A stretch of DNA of 64,000 bases from positions 1 to 64,000 of the forward strand of contig NZ_FNWU01000004.1 in NCBI RefSeq assembly GCF_900108505.1, written 5' to 3'. Source of the stretch: Halopenitus malekzadehii. GTDB lineage: Archaea; Halobacteriota; Halobacteria; Halobacteriales; Haloferacaceae. The position numbers and the translations under genes were made by a program. A model generated the notes under the pieces. The model had not been told where the DNA came from, ran no database searches, and was given only the letters and a program-made list of their open reading frames with translations. This document shows, piece by piece, positions 8,671-15,514 of the stretch (positions are counted from its first letter, which is position 1; each line of letters begins with the position of its first letter).

Positions 8671-8733
8671 TCGCGTGTCGTTTGCACGAACTCGCGTGCT
8701 GTTTGCGCGAACTCGGGTACCGTTCGCGTGAGC
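8671..8733. repeat. 21-bp imperfect tandem repeat, three copies
   Basis: Units at 8671-8691, 8692-8712 and 8713-8733 share the core tcgcgtg...gtttgc.cgaac. They lie between the divergent thiolase and acyl-CoA dehydrogenase promoters, so they could bind a shared regulator, but similar arrays occur in many unrelated spacers of this window. Confidence 0.7.
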
Positions 8734-8741
8734 CCGCGGGA

Positions 8742-8748
8742 CTTATTA
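8742..8748 (+). promoter_or_regulatory. TATA box of the acyl-CoA dehydrogenase gene
   Basis: The heptamer cttatta is 24-30 bases before the ATG at 8772, the spacing expected for a leaderless haloarchaeal transcript. It decides the start at 8772. Confidence 0.6.
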
Positions 8749-8771
8749 GGGCGTGTGGCGCTATCACGCCT

Positions 8772-9926
8772 ATGAGCCTCATCGAGAGCGCGCTCTCCGA
8801 GGAGCATCGGGAGTTCCGTGACCGGGCGGACGCCTTCGCAACCGACGTGGTCGCCCCGCGGGCCGAGGCGATCGAGGACGCCGACGAGTTCCCCGACGAC
8901 GTGCTCGCGGAAGCCGGCGACCGTGGACTCCTCGGCGTCCTTCTGCCGGAGGAATACGGTGGGGAAGGGTCCGACTTCCTCTCATACTGTCTCGTGATCG
9001 AGCGGATCGCGCAGGCGAGCGGCGCGGTCGCCGAGAGCATCCAGGGCCACACCTTCGCGGCGTTACCCATCGCCCACCACGGCACGGACGCCCAGAAGGA
9101 GGCGTACCTCGAGCCGATGGCCCGCGGCGAGTCGATCGGCTCGATGCTGCTCACCGAGCCCGACGCGGGCAGTTCGCCGACCGAGCTGTCGACGGTCGCC
9201 GAGGAGACGGACGACGGCTACGCGATCTCCGGGCAGAAGGCCTTCGGAACGAACGCCGGCGTCGCGGACGTCCACCTCGTCGTCGCGCGGAAACGGCCGG
9301 CGCCCGAGGAGGGCCACGGCGTCAGCGTCTTCCTCGTTCCGAGCCCCGAGGAGGCACCCGGCTTCACCTTCGACCGCGTGGAGTTCATGGGGATGCGTGG
9401 GCACGTCACCGGGGATTCCACCTTCGAGGACGTCGCCGTTCCCGCGGACGCGCTGCTCGGCGAGGTCGGACAGGGCTTCCGGATCGCGATGGGGACGATC
9501 GACATGGCCCGAACCGGCCTCGGCGCGATCGCGACCGGCATCGCCACGGCGGCCTTCGAGGAGGCGATCGACTACGCCGGCGACCGCGAACAGGGCGGCA
9601 ACCCGGTCGGCGAGTATCAGGCCGTTCAGGTGCTCGTCGCCGAGATGGACGCCAAGCTCGACGGCGCACGCCACCTCGTCTATAACTCGGCCCACGACAT
9701 CGCCGCCGGCGAGGGCGACACCCGCGCCTCCAGCAAGGCGAAGTACGTCGCAAGCGACGTCGTCGAGTACGTCACCCGCAACGCGATCCAGATCCACGGC
9801 GGGACGGGCTACCGGACGGATTACCCCCTCGAACGGTACTTCCGCGACGCGAAGATCCTCAGCCTCATCGGCGGGACGACCGAGATCCAGAAGACGACGG
9901 TCGCCGAGCACGCGCTCGAGTTATAA
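8772..9926 (+). CDS. Acyl-CoA dehydrogenase family protein
   Basis: A 384-residue flavoprotein with the ACAD pattern: SMLLTEPDAGSS (FAD/substrate loop, about residue 120), the RDAKI and IGGTTEIQK motifs near the C-terminus, and usual family length. It should introduce a trans-2,3 double bond into an acyl-CoA, passing electrons to ETF. The usual base positions are odd: the MCAD-type Glu (EGT) is Gly here (LIGGTTEIQ), and at the alternative helix-G position, where isovaleryl-CoA dehydrogenase has LDLER, this protein has IDMAR. Either another acid acts as base or the substrate differs. It is transcribed away from the thiolase operon. Substrate unknown. Confidence 0.85.
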   Translation: MSLIESALSEEHREFRDRADAFATDVVAPRAEAIEDADEFPDDVLAEAGDRGLLGVLLPEEYGGEGSDFLSYCLVIERIAQASGAVAESIQGHTFAALPIAHHGTDAQKEAYLEPMARGESIGSMLLTEPDAGSSPTELSTVAEETDDGYAISGQKAFGTNAGVADVHLVVARKRPAPEEGHGVSVFLVPSPEEAPGFTFDRVEFMGMRGHVTGDSTFEDVAVPADALLGEVGQGFRIAMGTIDMARTGLGAIATGIATAAFEEAIDYAGDREQGGNPVGEYQAVQVLVAEMDAKLDGARHLVYNSAHDIAAGEGDTRASSKAKYVASDVVEYVTRNAIQIHGGTGYRTDYPLERYFRDAKILSLIGGTTEIQKTTVAEHALEL

Positions 9927-9939
9927 GCTCACTGCTGGC

Positions 9940-10025
9940 TGAGGCACAACCGGCACCAACCGCGTGAGACGCCACCGGTGCCAACTGCCTGAGGCGTCAC
10001 CGGCACCAACTGCCTGAGACGCCAC
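9940..10025. repeat. 25-bp tandem repeat, three and a half copies, in a 326-base spacer
   Basis: Units 9940-9964, 9965-9989 and 9990-10014, plus a partial 10015-10025, follow the pattern tgag.c..caccggcaccaac. They directly follow the stop of the acyl-CoA dehydrogenase gene. The rest of the spacer to 10252 lies between two convergent genes; I see no convincing gene, promoter or RNA in it. Confidence 0.8.
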
Positions 10026-10252
10026 GATCGGAGTCCACAGCCGGACACCGACCCTTCCCGACATCACTCGTCGCCACGTTCCCTGTCGGGGTCGATCCGG
10101 AACCCGACACGGTCGCTCCCGGCGGGACTACCGTGCGCACGGCGGAGCGACCGTTCGAAGGATATTCGCGCGGCTCGCGGACGACACTGCCGAAAAAACG
10201 TGAGAACCGATCTGGGACTTGCGTCTCCGTCCGTGGGACCGCGTTGTCGTCG

Positions 10253-11089
10253 TTACTCGGCGTTGCCCGGTTCCTTCTCGCCCTTCTCGACGGCGAGGAA
10301 GTCGGGGTCGCGCTTGCCGAGGTAGGCGTCGACGCCCTCCTTGGCGATGTCCGAGCCGAGCAGGCGGTTCTGCAGCTCACGCTCGTGGGCGAGCGCGTCC
10401 GACAGTGGCAGTTCGAGCCCCTCGTTGACGGCGAGCTTGTTGTTGCCAACCGCGAGGTTCGGCTTCTGGACGATCTGGTCGGCGAACTCGCGGGCCGCGT
10501 CCTCGATCTCCTCCGGCGGGTGGATCTCGTCGAAGATGCCGCGCTCGGTCGCCTCCTCGGGGGTCAGCGTCTCGCCCGTGATCATCATCTTCAGCGCGGT
10601 CGAGCGGTCGATGTACCGCGGCAGCAGCTGCGTGCCGGCCTCGCCGGCGATGAGGCCCAGGTGGACCTCCGGCATCCCGACGCTGTAGTCGTCGTCGTTG
10701 CCGACGTAGCGGAAGTCACACGCGAGCGCGAGCTCGAGGCCGCCGCCCATACAGTGGCCGTTGACCATCGCGATGAAGATCGTGTCTGTGGTCCGGATCT
10801 TCATGATGACTTCCTTGCTCGTCTGGCTCGCGTAGCCGATCTGCTGGCCGGACTTCTCCTGCAGGACGCCGATGTCGAAGCCGGTCGAGAAGATCTTCTC
10901 GTTCGCGCTGCCGAACAGAACCACGCGGACGTCGTCGTCGAACCGGATCACTTCGACGGCGCGCTGGAGCTCCAGCAGGACGTCGATGTGGTGTGCGTTC
11001 GCCGGCGGTCGGTTCAATCGGAGATACCCGACGTGGTCGTCGAGGTTGGTCTCGAAGTACTCGAGGTCGAGCTCGGTGAACGATTGCAT
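10253..11089 (-). CDS. Enoyl-CoA hydratase/isomerase family protein
   Basis: The 278-residue crotonase-fold protein keeps both hydratase glutamates: in GGGLELALACD and in GMPEVHLG. The oxyanion-hole segments are also intact, so hydration of a trans-2-enoyl-CoA is likely. The N-terminus (about 15 residues before the fold) and a charged C-terminal tail (EKGEKEPGNAE) are slightly long. It lies downstream of the paa epoxidase operon on the same strand but has its own TATA box after a 279-base gap. A PaaF-like role in phenylacetate beta-oxidation is inferred from context only. The gap itself, apart from the promoter, shows nothing recognisable. Confidence 0.8.
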   Translation of the reverse strand: MQSFTELDLEYFETNLDDHVGYLRLNRPPANAHHIDVLLELQRAVEVIRFDDDVRVVLFGSANEKIFSTGFDIGVLQEKSGQQIGYASQTSKEVIMKIRTTDTIFIAMVNGHCMGGGLELALACDFRYVGNDDDYSVGMPEVHLGLIAGEAGTQLLPRYIDRSTALKMMITGETLTPEEATERGIFDEIHPPEEIEDAAREFADQIVQKPNLAVGNNKLAVNEGLELPLSDALAHERELQNRLLGSDIAKEGVDAYLGKRDPDFLAVEKGEKEPGNAE

Positions 11090-11110
11090 GTACCCAAACG
11101 ATCGGAAGCA

Positions 11111-11120
11111 GTATATAAAT
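11111..11120 (-). promoter_or_regulatory. TATA box of the enoyl-CoA hydratase gene
   Basis: Minus-strand atttatatac lies 22-31 bases before the start at 11089. It indicates that this gene is transcribed separately from the paa operon upstream. Confidence 0.65.
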
Positions 11121-11368
11121 AGCTTCTCATACCGAACGACGGTGATATCGGCACAGCAGCCGCTCTCGACGCGATCTACGTCGGATCCCTCTCGTCGGAC
11201 TCCGGATGGTGGACCACGGATGGCGACGCCGGTGGTACGGAACGCCGCGCCGATCGCCGACGGCGACGCCGGGTTATCCCGATCGCGACGTCGAGTTCGA
11301 CCCGACGATCGGGTCGACCCGTTCCGATTCGGCTCGTTCCGGCCCGATCCGGATCGTGGATGCGGCCC

Positions 11369-11641
11369 TCAGCTCGTGTCGGGCCGCTTGCCGTCGTACT
11401 TGATCCGCTCGAAGACGGTGTGGCAGCCGTTGCAGTAGTACTGCGACTTCGAGATCTCGCTGCCGAACTGCGACTCCTGCTCGACGTCCGTGGAGTCACA
11501 GAACGGACATCCGACCGTCGGCTCGTCGGCGTCGCGGTCGGTCTCGGCGGCGGCGTCAGCAGCGTCCTCGACGTCGGACTCCGCGCCCTCGACGTCGGGG
11601 TCCACCTCCCCGCCGGTCCGGCCCTCTGATGCCACCGTCAT
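11369..11641 (-). CDS. PaaD-type zinc-ribbon protein (detached C-terminal half of PaaD)
   Basis: This 90-residue protein begins with an acidic linker of about 45 residues and ends in a zinc ribbon: CPFCDSTDVEQES then YYCNGCHTVFERIKYDG. Bacterial PaaD (PaaJ in some schemes) joins a MIP18/DUF59 domain to this ribbon in one chain. Here the DUF59 half is a separate gene, 12655-13065, three genes earlier in the same operon. The ATG at 11641 shares one base with the paaC stop, which fixes the start. PaaD is needed for maturation of the phenylacetyl-CoA epoxidase, probably of its metal centre. Confidence 0.8.
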   Translation of the reverse strand: MTVASEGRTGGEVDPDVEGAESDVEDAADAAAETDRDADEPTVGCPFCDSTDVEQESQFGSEISKSQYYCNGCHTVFERIKYDGKRPDTS

Positions 11642-12405
11642 CAGTCCATCACGTACAGTTCGTTGCTGTCCCCGCGGATCTGAACGAGGTCGGCTTCGGG
11701 GATCGAGCCGCCGTTCACGCGGCGACGCGTCTCGTTCCATGCCTCGATGTCGGGGACCGAGCGGTCCACGTTCTCGAGTGAGACCGGCGTTCCCTCGAAG
11801 AGGTCCTCGAAGTGGCCGAGGTACGACTCGCGGATCTCGCTTACAGGACGGTCGGTGAACCCGGCCTCGTAGAGCGGGTCCGACTCGGCGTCGTATTCGG
11901 CGGGGCCGATGAACGCGAGCGTGTGCGGCAGCGTCTCCTCGAGCGTCGACTGGATGGCGTCGGTCTCCTTCTCGGCGAGGCTCTCGAGACGGGCGTCGTG
12001 GTACTCCAGGTGGAAGTACTCGTCCTCGCCCATCTTCGTCACCATTCCGCCGAAGTCCTCGTGGTCGATCGCATCGAGCAGGTACCACGCGGCGCGATCG
12101 GCGGTGGCCATCGTCGTGAGATATTCGGGCCACTCGCCGTCGATCGAATCGAGGCTGGCGACGTTGTTGACCGCCTCGGGGTCACGGTGTCCATCGAGCC
12201 AGTCCGAGTCGCGCCCCTGGTCCTCGAGGAGCCGGAAGAGCTGTCGGACGTGGCCGACCTCCTCCTGGGCGGCGCTTGCGCCGCCGATGTCGTCCTCCAG
12301 CGAGGGACCGGTCAGGGACCACTGTGCGTAGCGGTGTCCAAGAACGATCTTGGTGTCCGTGATCGCCTGGACGTAATCCACGGCGATGTCGGGCCACTCG
12401 CTCAT
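11641..12405 (-). CDS. paaC: 1,2-phenylacetyl-CoA epoxidase subunit PaaC
   Basis: The 254-residue protein is the structural, non-catalytic subunit that pairs with PaaA in the diiron phenylacetyl-CoA epoxidase, which converts phenylacetyl-CoA to the 1,2-epoxide. It is a ferritin-like four-helix protein; ALGHRYAQWSLTGPSLEDD-like and AAQEEVGHVRQLFRLLE segments match PaaC. Length agrees with bacterial PaaC (about 250). It overlaps paaB by four bases upstream and shares one base with the zinc-ribbon gene downstream, so translation is probably coupled. Confidence 0.9.
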   Translation of the reverse strand: MSEWPDIAVDYVQAITDTKIVLGHRYAQWSLTGPSLEDDIGGASAAQEEVGHVRQLFRLLEDQGRDSDWLDGHRDPEAVNNVASLDSIDGEWPEYLTTMATADRAAWYLLDAIDHEDFGGMVTKMGEDEYFHLEYHDARLESLAEKETDAIQSTLEETLPHTLAFIGPAEYDAESDPLYEAGFTDRPVSEIRESYLGHFEDLFEGTPVSLENVDRSVPDIEAWNETRRRVNGGSIPEADLVQIRGDSNELYVMD

Positions 12406-12608
12406 GCTGGGGAGAGCACCTCCTGCTCGATGTTGACTTCGTGAACGTCCTCTCGGCGAACGACCGCCAGGAAGTCCCAGTCCTCCTCGTCGAAGGTGTT
12501 GTGTGCGTACAGCTTCGCGAGGCGATCGCTGTCCGCCTGTACGTTTCCGATGTGGAGCGTCTCATCGCCCTGGTTGATCCGGGCGAAGACTTCGTAGTAT
12601 CGTGTCAT
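12402..12608 (-). CDS. paaB: 1,2-phenylacetyl-CoA epoxidase subunit PaaB
   Basis: A 68-residue protein (MTRYYEVFARINQGDETLHIGN) of the PaaB family, which holds the PaaA-PaaC heterodimers together in the epoxidase. Bacterial PaaB is about 95 residues, so this one is short, ending soon after the VVRREDVHEV strand. It overlaps paaC by four bases. The 46-base gap upstream is rich in AC runs on the coding strand and has no obvious ribosome binding site. Confidence 0.88.
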   Translation of the reverse strand: MTRYYEVFARINQGDETLHIGNVQADSDRLAKLYAHNTFDEEDWDFLAVVRREDVHEVNIEQEVLSPA

Positions 12609-12654
12609 CGTTGAGTGGTAGTGTGTTTCGTGTGGTGTGTGTCCGTCGTTCGTC

Positions 12655-13065
12655 TCACAGGCTGATCCCCGATTCGTTCATCTTCCGGCGGACGTCCGCC
12701 GTCAACATCTCCTTCGACCAGACGGGCTCCCAGACGACGTCCACGTCGACCGAGTCCACCTCCTCGTACACGAGTAGGCAGCTCTCGATGTCGTTGTGGA
12801 TCATGTCGTAGGCGGGACAGCCCATACAGGGAAAGGTCATCTCGACGTCGACGTGACCGTCCGCGTAGTCGACGTCGTAGATCATCCCCATCTCGACGAG
12901 GCTCACCGGGATGTGCGGGTCCGGGATCTCGTCGACGACGTCCCAGGCCTCCGCCTCGAAGCCGGTCGCGTTCCGGCGGCGGCGCTCGATGAAGTCGCTC
13001 GAGGTCGCGGGCGCCGTCGAGTCGTCCGGCGTCGAATCGTCAGGCGTCGGGGTGCTACAGGACAT
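12655..13065 (-). CDS. paaD: PaaD, MIP18/DUF59 half
   Basis: The 136-residue protein has a low-complexity Ser/Thr/Asp start of about 20 residues, then a DUF59 (MIP18) domain: EIPDPHIPVSLVEMGMIYDV, followed by the FPCMGCPAYDMI cysteine loop. This domain is found in iron-sulfur and metal-centre assembly factors. In bacteria it is fused to a zinc ribbon as PaaD; here the ribbon is the separate gene at 11369-11641. It starts one base after the paaA stop and belongs to the same transcript. Confidence 0.85.
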   Translation of the reverse strand: MSCSTPTPDDSTPDDSTAPATSSDFIERRRRNATGFEAEAWDVVDEIPDPHIPVSLVEMGMIYDVDYADGHVDVEMTFPCMGCPAYDMIHNDIESCLLVYEEVDSVDVDVVWEPVWSKEMLTADVRRKMNESGISL

Positions 13066-13066
13066 C

Positions 13067-13987
13067 TTACACCTGCACTTCGACCGTCTTCGACTGGATC
13101 AGGTCGACGTATTTCTCGTTGGCCGGGCCACGACCGCGCCAGCGGTCGATGACGTCGTCCCACGAGATAGGCTCGTCGAAGCGCCATTCCTTGTTGTCCT
13201 CGTCGAAGGCGACCGGGAACTCGTAATCGAGGACGTACTCGTCGGACGCCTCGTCATAGTGGGCCGGGACGTCCAGATCGAGTTCGTTCATCAGCGGCAT
13301 CGCACGTTCGAGCCAGTCCTCGCGCAGCTCGTCGTTCGTCTTGCCCTTGATGCAGTACTCGAGCTGGTCGTCGTGTTTCTTCTTGTCGTCCGGCAGGCCG
13401 AACCACTCGATCGCCATCGGGAACATCCAGTCGATGGCGTCCTGGAGCTTCGCCCGCGTCTTGTCGCTTTTGTTGGCGAGCCGACGCATCCAGGTCTCGC
13501 CGTGGCGCAGGTGGAACTGCTCCTCCTTGTTCACCTTCGTGAGCGCGCGCTTCCAGGGCGCGTAGGAGGTGTTCTCGTGAACGTCGCTGAGGAGGACGAT
13601 CCCCGCGCGATCGAACATCCCGTGGGCGCTGACGAGTTCCGCGAAATTGTCGATGTGCTGGTCGAATCCGTACGTGTTCCGGAACTCGTGGGGTTCACGC
13701 TCGTAGATGAGTTCGTGACGGTCCTCGCCGAGATCCTCGAGGAGTCGGTAGGCGATGTGGCCGTGACCGAGCTCGTCCTGGATGACGCTGATACAGGACG
13801 CACGGGCGTCCATCGAGGGGGCGTTGAGCGACTGCTCGTAGTAGGCCGGTGCGCTCATCAGTTCGGTGTCACCCGAAACCGTGAGGATCTGCTTGAGTGC
13901 CTTCTCGTAGCCCTCAGTCATCTCCTCGCGCGATTCGATCATCTTGCCGTTCTGTACTTGCTCTTTGAGTTTCGCTTCCGTGGGCAT
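13067..13987 (-). CDS. paaA: 1,2-phenylacetyl-CoA epoxidase catalytic subunit PaaA
   Basis: The 306-residue catalytic subunit carries the diiron ligands in two helix pairs, seen as QDELGHGHIAYR and EEQFHLRHGETW (ExxH motifs). The enzyme inserts one oxygen atom into the ring of phenylacetyl-CoA, opening the aerobic phenylacetate pathway. Length matches bacterial PaaA (about 310). It is the first gene of a five-gene operon paaA-paaD-paaB-paaC-zinc ribbon. No PaaE-type flavin reductase is present; the 2Fe-2S ferredoxin at 14643, encoded on the other strand, is a candidate electron donor. Confidence 0.93.
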   Translation of the reverse strand: MPTEAKLKEQVQNGKMIESREEMTEGYEKALKQILTVSGDTELMSAPAYYEQSLNAPSMDARASCISVIQDELGHGHIAYRLLEDLGEDRHELIYEREPHEFRNTYGFDQHIDNFAELVSAHGMFDRAGIVLLSDVHENTSYAPWKRALTKVNKEEQFHLRHGETWMRRLANKSDKTRAKLQDAIDWMFPMAIEWFGLPDDKKKHDDQLEYCIKGKTNDELREDWLERAMPLMNELDLDVPAHYDEASDEYVLDYEFPVAFDEDNKEWRFDEPISWDDVIDRWRGRGPANEKYVDLIQSKTVEVQV

Positions 13988-14020
13988 AGCTGACTCGCTA
14001 TCATCCCTTTGGCTGCGGAG

Positions 14021-14043
14021 GGTTATAATCCTTTTCTGTATAC
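14021..14043 (-). promoter_or_regulatory. paa operon promoter with a GTATAC site
   Basis: Minus-strand gattataacc (14021-14030) is a TATA box 34-43 bases before the paaA ATG. Just upstream of it, at 14038-14043, is the palindrome GTATAC, which recurs in a cluster at 15105-15328 near the acyl-CoA ligase gene. It may be an operator for a shared regulator. Confidence 0.55.
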
Positions 14044-14110
14044 GAACGGCGTAATTGACCGCCCGAACGTGGCGGGCTCATCCCGGTGAGCCGGCCGTCG
14101 TGGAGGGCGA

Positions 14111-14120
14111 CTTTTTTAAT
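14111..14120 (+). promoter_or_regulatory. TATA box of the acetyltransferase-ferredoxin operon
   Basis: The stretch cttttttaat is 23-32 bases before the ATG at 14143, giving a leaderless transcript. It decides that start over an in-frame ATG at 14086. Confidence 0.6.
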
Positions 14121-14142
14121 CCTCGACGACGTTCGGGCTCGT

Positions 14143-14640
14143 ATGACCTACGAGGTTCGACACGCGGAACCCGGCGATGGCGAGGAACTCCTCGAGCTCT
14201 GGCACGGATTCACCGAACACCTCTCGAAATACGACGAGCGCTATCGCCACAAGGAGAGCGCCAACGACCGCTGGCTGCAGTACTTCGAGAACCAGTTGCT
14301 CAACTCGAAATACGGAACCGTCGTCGTCGCCGAGGACACCGACACCGGCGACCTCGTCGGCGTCCTCGAGGCCCGCGTGAGGGGAAACCACCCGATCTTC
14401 CGCCTGCAGAACCACGGCTACATCAACGGCCACTTCGTCACCGAGGAGCACCGTGGCGAGGGACTGGGCACACGGATGATCGACGCCGTCCGTGAGTGGT
14501 TCGGCGAGGATCCCCGTGAGATCGACTTCTACCGCGTCGACGTGATGCACGGCGACGAGGACTCCGCGGAGTTCTACCGCGCCCACGAGTTCGAACCGGT
14601 CGAACACGTCTACGAACAGCGCCTCGACGAGGACGCCTAA
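14143..14640 (+). CDS. GNAT-family N-acetyltransferase
   Basis: A 165-residue GNAT protein. The acetyl-CoA-binding motif A is FVTEEHRGEGLGTRMIDAV, near residue 100, followed by a strand containing FYRVDVMHGDEDSAEFYRAHEFEPV, the usual motif B. Substrate cannot be told. It is divergent from the paa operon, with a 155-base shared promoter region, and two bases before the ferredoxin gene, so the two are co-transcribed. The conserved pairing with paa genes suggests but does not prove a link to CoA metabolism. Confidence 0.85.
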   Translation: MTYEVRHAEPGDGEELLELWHGFTEHLSKYDERYRHKESANDRWLQYFENQLLNSKYGTVVVAEDTDTGDLVGVLEARVRGNHPIFRLQNHGYINGHFVTEEHRGEGLGTRMIDAVREWFGEDPREIDFYRVDVMHGDEDSAEFYRAHEFEPVEHVYEQRLDEDA

Positions 14641-14642
14641 GT

Positions 14643-14936
14643 ATGGTCGAGACCCATACCGTCGAGTTCGTCGACCTCGATCAGACGATCGAGGTCGCGG
14701 AGAACGAGCCGATCCTGGAGGCCGCCGAGGCCGCCGGGATCGATATGCCCTACCAGTGCCGGATGGGCGTCTGTGGGGTCTGTTCGGCCAAGCTCGCCGG
14801 CGACAGCGACCCGAGCGACGTCGATCAGACCGAGGGAATGTTCCTCTCCGACTCGGAGAAGGAGGAGGGATACGTGTTGACCTGTATCGCGAAGCCGCGT
14901 ACGGACCTGAAAATCGAAACCGACCGCGGTCCCTGA
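14643..14936 (+). CDS. 2Fe-2S plant-type ferredoxin
   Basis: The 97-residue protein has the plant/chloroplast-type ligand pattern C-x4-C-x2-C with a distant fourth Cys (Cys39, 44, 47 and 81; PYQCRMGVCGVCSAKL and VLTCIA). It is short compared with the main haloarchaeal ferredoxin, which has an extra acidic N-terminal domain. It starts two bases after the acetyltransferase stop. Since the neighbouring epoxidase operon has no paaE reductase, this protein may pass electrons to PaaA; that role is inferred. Confidence 0.88.
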   Translation: MVETHTVEFVDLDQTIEVAENEPILEAAEAAGIDMPYQCRMGVCGVCSAKLAGDSDPSDVDQTEGMFLSDSEKEEGYVLTCIAKPRTDLKIETDRGP

Positions 14937-15104
14937 CCCTGACGACGATCGTCGCCCACGGACTGGCTCGTTGTGCCGTCCGGTGCCCGTCTGCCCTCTC
15001 GGGCGTGCCGTCACAGTTTCTTGATCATCGTTCTGTTCGTGATAGCTCTGTTTGCCACTCGTCCCGTCGGTCGCCACTTCGATCGTTCCCGCCCGCAGTT
15101 GTGT

Positions 15105-15343
15105 GTATACGGTAAATGTATACGTTATTTCGATCGGCTGACCGCGCCGACCGGGCCGTCCGTTCGACCGTCTGGTTCATTCGATCATTCGTGGTCGGGT
15201 CGGCCTTGGTTCGTCACTTTCGGTTATACAAACAGACATAGTCTTGTAATCTTCTGTGCTCCGACCGGAGAACGGCGGCCGCTCGAGCGCCCGAGTTCGT
15301 ATACGTAATCGTATACGCAACCGTATACAAAATACGTTTACAC
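15105..15343 (+). promoter_or_regulatory. Cluster of GTATAC palindromes and TATA-like element in a 578-base spacer
   Basis: The spacer 14937-15514 holds five GTATAC sites: 15105 and 15118 (13 bases apart), then 15299, 15311 and 15323 (exactly 12 apart). The last three form a 12-bp direct repeat, followed by a TATA-like cgtttac at 15334-15340. The phased palindromes look like a cooperative operator. Apart from the small open frame at 15359 I see no gene in this spacer; its two flanking genes are convergent. Confidence 0.45.
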
Positions 15344-15358
15344 CCATAGGGTCGGTCT

Positions 15359-15439
15359 ATGCGTGAAACGAAACGCCCGGACACGCTACAAGACGGCGTG
15401 GGACGCCTCCTGGACGGACAGCGGTTCTTCGGGAGCTAG
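15359..15439 (+). CDS. Possible 26-residue leaderless small protein
   Basis: An ATG at 15359 lies about 20 bases after the TATA-like element and the triple GTATAC repeat. The frame reads MRETKRPDTLQDGVGRLLDG and stops at a TAG after 26 codons. An overlapping frame from a GTG at 15363 would give 52 residues ending over the ligase gene's 3' end. The peptide has no recognisable family and is basic rather than acidic, unlike the neighbours. It is listed only because the promoter-like region points to it; a non-coding transcript is equally likely. Confidence 0.2.
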   Translation: MRETKRPDTLQDGVGRLLDGQRFFGS

Positions 15440-15514
15440 TGCCGGCAACGAAATGGAAAAGGCGTCGTCTGGAAAACGCGTCGTCTCGGCCCTGTTCGTG
15501 GGCCGGCTCCGTGT

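Noticed and set aside
8671-8733. CRISPR-like repeats
   Set aside because: The units are directly adjacent without unique spacers, only three copies, and there are no cas genes. The same holds for the arrays at 9940, 32467 and 41150.
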